Shown here: positions 60,599-64,000 of the stretch, piece after piece
Numbering within the stretch: the stretch's first letter is position 1
How the letters are laid out: every line of letters starts with the position of its first letter
Assembly (NCBI GenBank): GCA_963693085.1
Contig: OY856412.1
Span: 1,122,709,244-1,122,773,243 of the forward strand
DNA length: 64,000 nt
Source: Alisma plantago-aquatica
Taxonomy: Eukaryota; Streptophyta; Magnoliopsida; Alismatales; Alismataceae
Direction: 5' to 3'
Position numbers and translations under genes: made by a program
Notes under the pieces: generated by a model
The model's database searches: none
What the model was told of the DNA's origin: nothing
What the model saw: only the letters and a program-made list of their open reading frames with translations

Positions 60599-62997
60599 CC
60601 CTCTGAAATAGAGTAAACACTCCCAAATAGGCAACATATGTCTCTAAATCGTCTCGAGAGTCTGTGGTGAGGACTTATCATATAATCTATTAATTTAATG
60701 TTCTGATGTCGTTTTCTATTTATAATCTTATTTTCTTATCTCTGATTCTATATATGTATCTTTGAGTTTACAACTCTATTTCTAACTCTATGTCCATTAT
60801 CTCAACATTATGGACTAACTTAAATATAATCTAGATCTATCTTTTGAAATATGAAAATCTAGTTTATTGTTCTAGCTTTACCCAATGTCTGAGTCCATGA
60901 TTATAAACTATTAATGATCTTATAATGACTATTCTTGATCTCATGGTAAAACTACCATCTTACAATATATCTAAACTACATAATGGAAAGAACTATAAAA
61001 AAAAAGATATTCTGAATTTGACGAACAAAATTAGACATATTGCCTAAACACAAAAAAAATAGATTTCTTGGACATGGCCCACTTACCTGTAGTAAGTCAA
61101 AATCCTACTCTCACTGCTCCTCAGTAAGATGGGTCTCAGTCTCTCTTGAAAATCGAAGGGCTATGTCAGATTCACATCCTTTCTTTTGATCAACATCTTT
61201 AGGGTCATACATATTTCATCAAAACATGTGATTAGGTGCACCATTTTCAGGGTATACTAGGTAAGGATACTAATGTATTTTTGTAGATGTTTCTTTAATA
61301 ATAATAATAATATTAGAATCCATAGTCCAAGTTCATAGTGCAAAATAGCTTATATATACACTACTAACTAATACCATGGTTCATATACATCCAAGTCTTT
61401 ATTACTGTCATTAATACATAATATTCATAGAGCATAGGATTATACATATAATATTCATGTTCTAACATTTTATCACTATATATATAAGCTAGGATTTGTA
61501 TCATTTTCTTAAGACCATTAAGATAGTCATAATATATACTTACTATGTGTATTCTATGTATACAACGTAGTGACATACTATAAATTGGCTTTTACCAAGA
61601 TTCCAGTTTATCATCCCCATTAGTCCTATATCTATTAGGTGATAAGTACGTATTCCAGTATCACTTCAATCTTGTTATCATTGGATTCTGCTTGGTTCAA
61701 GTGACATGGGAAATATAAAACAACAGAGCGGCAAGGTGATAAAGCAGAGCAAAACAAGAGCAAATAACATAACCGAACAACACCAAAACATGGTACAAAA
61801 CAGAGCGTGCTATCACAGTAGCCTGCACATGGATAATCTATGGCCATGCTTAACAGACCAGGGGTATCAAGACACCCTCGGTAGTCCTTGCACACGCCAA
61901 GCAAAGGTCAGAGCAGCGAAGGTTCCCTGCCACGACCACACACAAGGGAAAGGCAGGTGAGAACTACCGGCGAGGAATAGGGCTTCACGCCCACATGAAG
62001 TCGATCGAGCCGATCGTAGAGGTGCAGAGGAAAATGGTGAGGTAGTCAACTTGGAGCAGGGCGGTGGCGCCGGCCCCCTCAACGCCCAAATCCGGCGGAA
62101 ATAGAGAAAGATCGGGGAGAGGTACAGACTTGCGGCTGGGGCTTGGAAGCAGAAGAATAGGATTCTACGGGAGAATAGATGCTTCCTCATCGCCTGTTGC
62201 TGGGCTGTGCAAGCTTGGTACTCCTCTGCGGTGGGTGCCAACCTACTGCTACTGCGGGCGCTATAGGGTACGCCAACCCAGCAGCTTGCATCCCAAGGGA
62301 AGGTCGGGGCAGCATTCCTGGGGCGCCGTAGATGGTGCTGGAGCAAGGAATCATAGCAAGGTGGTGTGAGGGCTGAGAACAATAGTATGGAGCTAGAGGT
62401 TGAAGATGATGTAGGTTGTGGGTGGATAGAGCGAGGGAGGCAGAATTGATGGTGGAGGAGGGTTTACAGAAGTGCCTAGAAGCTTTAAGAACGACTAGGA
62501 AGACAAACAAAATGCTAGGAGGCGAGTTGTAACTTGGCAGCAGGAAGAAAGTGGCGGATGAGAAGGGTGTTTCTTATAGGGATGTTTCTAGGGTTTGTGC
62601 AAGAGATCGTTGGATGTAGATCGGTCTCCCGAAGATAGAGCATCTTTCGGTTTCGAAAACAAGCAATTAAATCGTGAGATATTCATAAATGAAGCGGGCT
62701 GTCTTGTTTCCTTTTTGGACCAAGGTTGAAGGAGGTGATCCGACGGTTGTACTTAGCCTTGTTCTAGCAGGCCAGATTCGACGGCTGGGAAAAAGCAACC
62801 TAGGCAAAAATAGCCTTTATTGATAGATTTGCATGTATTTAAACCCTTACTTTTCCAAATTTATTTCCCCTATCAAATAAAGTCTGATGGGTCCCAAAAT
62901 TTGACCAGGCATTTCCAAAAATGTCTAGAATATTCTCCTACCCTTAGTTTCCATGTTGGGTTATCAAATTAATAAATATAATTAATAGTTGATAAAG
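60599..62997. other. No gene recognised; GC-richer block at 61890-62640
   Basis: The block has overlapping short ORFs on both strands but no domain. On the - strand TATAAG at 62573-62578 precedes a pyrimidine-rich stretch, as in an LTR or gene leader. Confidence 0.35.
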
Positions 62998-63014
62998 CTT
63001 TGATAATGCATAAC
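62998..63014. repeat. 17-bp target-site duplication of the LINE fragment (partner 63922-63938)
   Basis: CTTTGATAATGCATAAC occurs on both sides of the truncated LINE. Confidence 0.92.
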
Positions 63015-63921
63015 TTTTTTTTGTAGGATTAGAGAAATTTTAATTCATCCTGCTCTCTAGTGCAGGCCAAATGAGGTCAAGTTTTACATTGACTTCCATA
63101 CTAAGCCAGCTAGGTTTATTTGAAGCAAAAATACAGGGAATAAAGTTGTGAATGGTGTGTTTTGCTATACCATCAGCAACTTGGTTCAGATTCCTAGGTA
63201 CGTAGAGTACAAGGAGTGGTTTTATTGTTGGTCTGAGGTGTTGAAATTTTCTCCAGTGGGGAAGGAGTAGTGTTGGAGCAGAAGATTCATTGTTCATAAG
63301 TTCGACCTCTTGTTTGGAGTCAGATAGAAGAGGGACATTATTTAGTTTCATTTCCTTAGCCAATTTGCATGCGGCAAGCAGTGCTTGTGTCTCAGCCTTG
63401 AGTACTGAAATAGCGTGAAGTGGGATTCCTTCTCCATGGAGACAATGTCCCGAGCTATCTACTATATGGATGCCAATGGCTGCTCTGCGCGAAGCGACGT
63501 TGAATGAGGCATCTACGAAGATAACCACTTCGTAATTGCTGGTCATGGAGTAGTCCAATTGGGTTTTTTGCTTGCTTCGAGTCTCTGTAGTTGTGAGTTA
63601 CCTGATTGACTTTGTTCTTTCTTTGATGAAAGCAATGCCTGATTGTACATTGGGCAAGAAGTTGTTATGCACCTTGTCATTGCGTAAGTGCCATATGTGC
63701 CAGCATGCGATCTCCAGATGAATATCATTCACGGGGCTGCAGCAAGCCTGGATGATAGTCTGAATCCACTCGTCCTCGTCTAGATCATTGAAACGAGCAG
63801 GGACAGTGAGCCCGTTCCATATTCCACTGACATGCGGGCAGTCCCAGAGACAGTGCAGTAGGGTTTCTGGGTCATTGTTACATAAAGGGCATTCAATGTC
63901 TACATTCAGATGATGGCGCAA
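63015..63921 (-). mobile_element. 5'-truncated LINE, 907 bp
   Basis: The - strand copy ends in a poly(A) tail (T8 at 63015-63022) and carries only the 3' end of ORF2. A perfect 17-bp duplication flanks it. It differs in sequence from the LINE at 1964-28324, so it is a separate family. Confidence 0.92.
63040..63921 (-). pseudogene. LINE ORF2 end: zinc-finger region and RNase H, one stop
   Basis: The frame is open from the truncation point except for TAA at 63598-63600. Zinc-finger region near the start: CPLCN, then HCLWDC (about 63890-63845). RNase H follows: FVDASF near 63525, KAETQAL near 63390, LSDSKQ near 63310 and QVADGIAKH near 63165, giving the expected acidic residues. There is no start codon of its own because the 5' part is missing. 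Confidence 0.88.
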
Positions 63922-64000
63922 CTTTGATAATGCATAACAAATTATTTAGAAATCATAAAATACTGGAATTTTAAGTTTCCTCTTATTTATATGTTATCAT

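Noticed and set aside
61867..62510. Possible host gene in the GC-richer block
   Set aside because: Overlapping ORFs on both strands, no recognisable domain, no intron-exon pattern I could support.

Overview
This window is repeat-rich nuclear DNA from a flowering plant with a large genome; the species cannot be told. I see no host protein-coding gene, rRNA or tRNA gene. Evidence for a plant: an L1-type LINE with a DUF4283 ORF1 and a C-terminal RNase H, Athila-lineage Ty3/gypsy elements primed by tRNA-Asp, gypsy LTRs primed by initiator tRNA-Met, and a tRNA-derived SINE. All comparisons and counts were made by eye.

Positions 538-37852 are one stack of insertions, four levels deep. (0) An old + strand Ty3/gypsy element: LTR 538-1327 and 32611-35691, then decayed gag-protease-RT to about 37815. 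(1) A 4.9-kb - strand solo LTR of a related family sits in that LTR (1328-32605, 5-bp duplication GAAGG). (2) A 5.8-kb + strand LINE sits in the solo LTR (1964-28324, 15-bp duplication). (3) Two separate Athila-like LTR elements sit in the LINE reverse-transcriptase gene: element 1, + strand, 5427-18124 (duplication GGAGT), and element 2, - strand, 18212-26036 (duplication GAGAT). The 77 bases of LINE left between them, plus the duplications, still join both halves of the RT gene in frame.

Element 1 is full length: 1480-bp LTRs, PBS, one gag-pol frame with seven in-frame stops and no frameshift, then an uninterrupted third ORF (13522-15102) of the ATHILA ORF family. Element 2 keeps LTRs, PBS, PPT and a gag-protease frame, but lacks RT, RNase H, integrase and nearly all of the third ORF, so it looks like a non-autonomous partner.

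The most unusual feature is a 15-bp dyad, GTCGATACCATCGAC (half-sites GTCGAT/ATCGAC around a 3-bp spacer). I count 52 copies, always in pairs whose starts are 19 or 21 bp apart: three pairs in each of the four LTRs and seven pairs in each internal region. The seven-pair array keeps the same pair order and nearly the same spacing in both elements. It ends 26 bp upstream of a TATA box (13332) that precedes a TGACGTCA palindrome and the third ORF. The layout looks like an operator or enhancer array in front of an internal promoter. Both elements also carry a hairpin followed by an internal copy of the polypurine tract.

Positions 37853-64000 hold older, degraded repeats: a diverged Athila-like LTR lacking the dyads, two diverged copies of a Copia-like LTR, a 3.4-kb gypsy LTR with TATA box and PBS, several short-motif arrays, (AT)n tracts, a SINE-like element, a 60-bp tandem duplication and a 5'-truncated LINE with a 17-bp target duplication.
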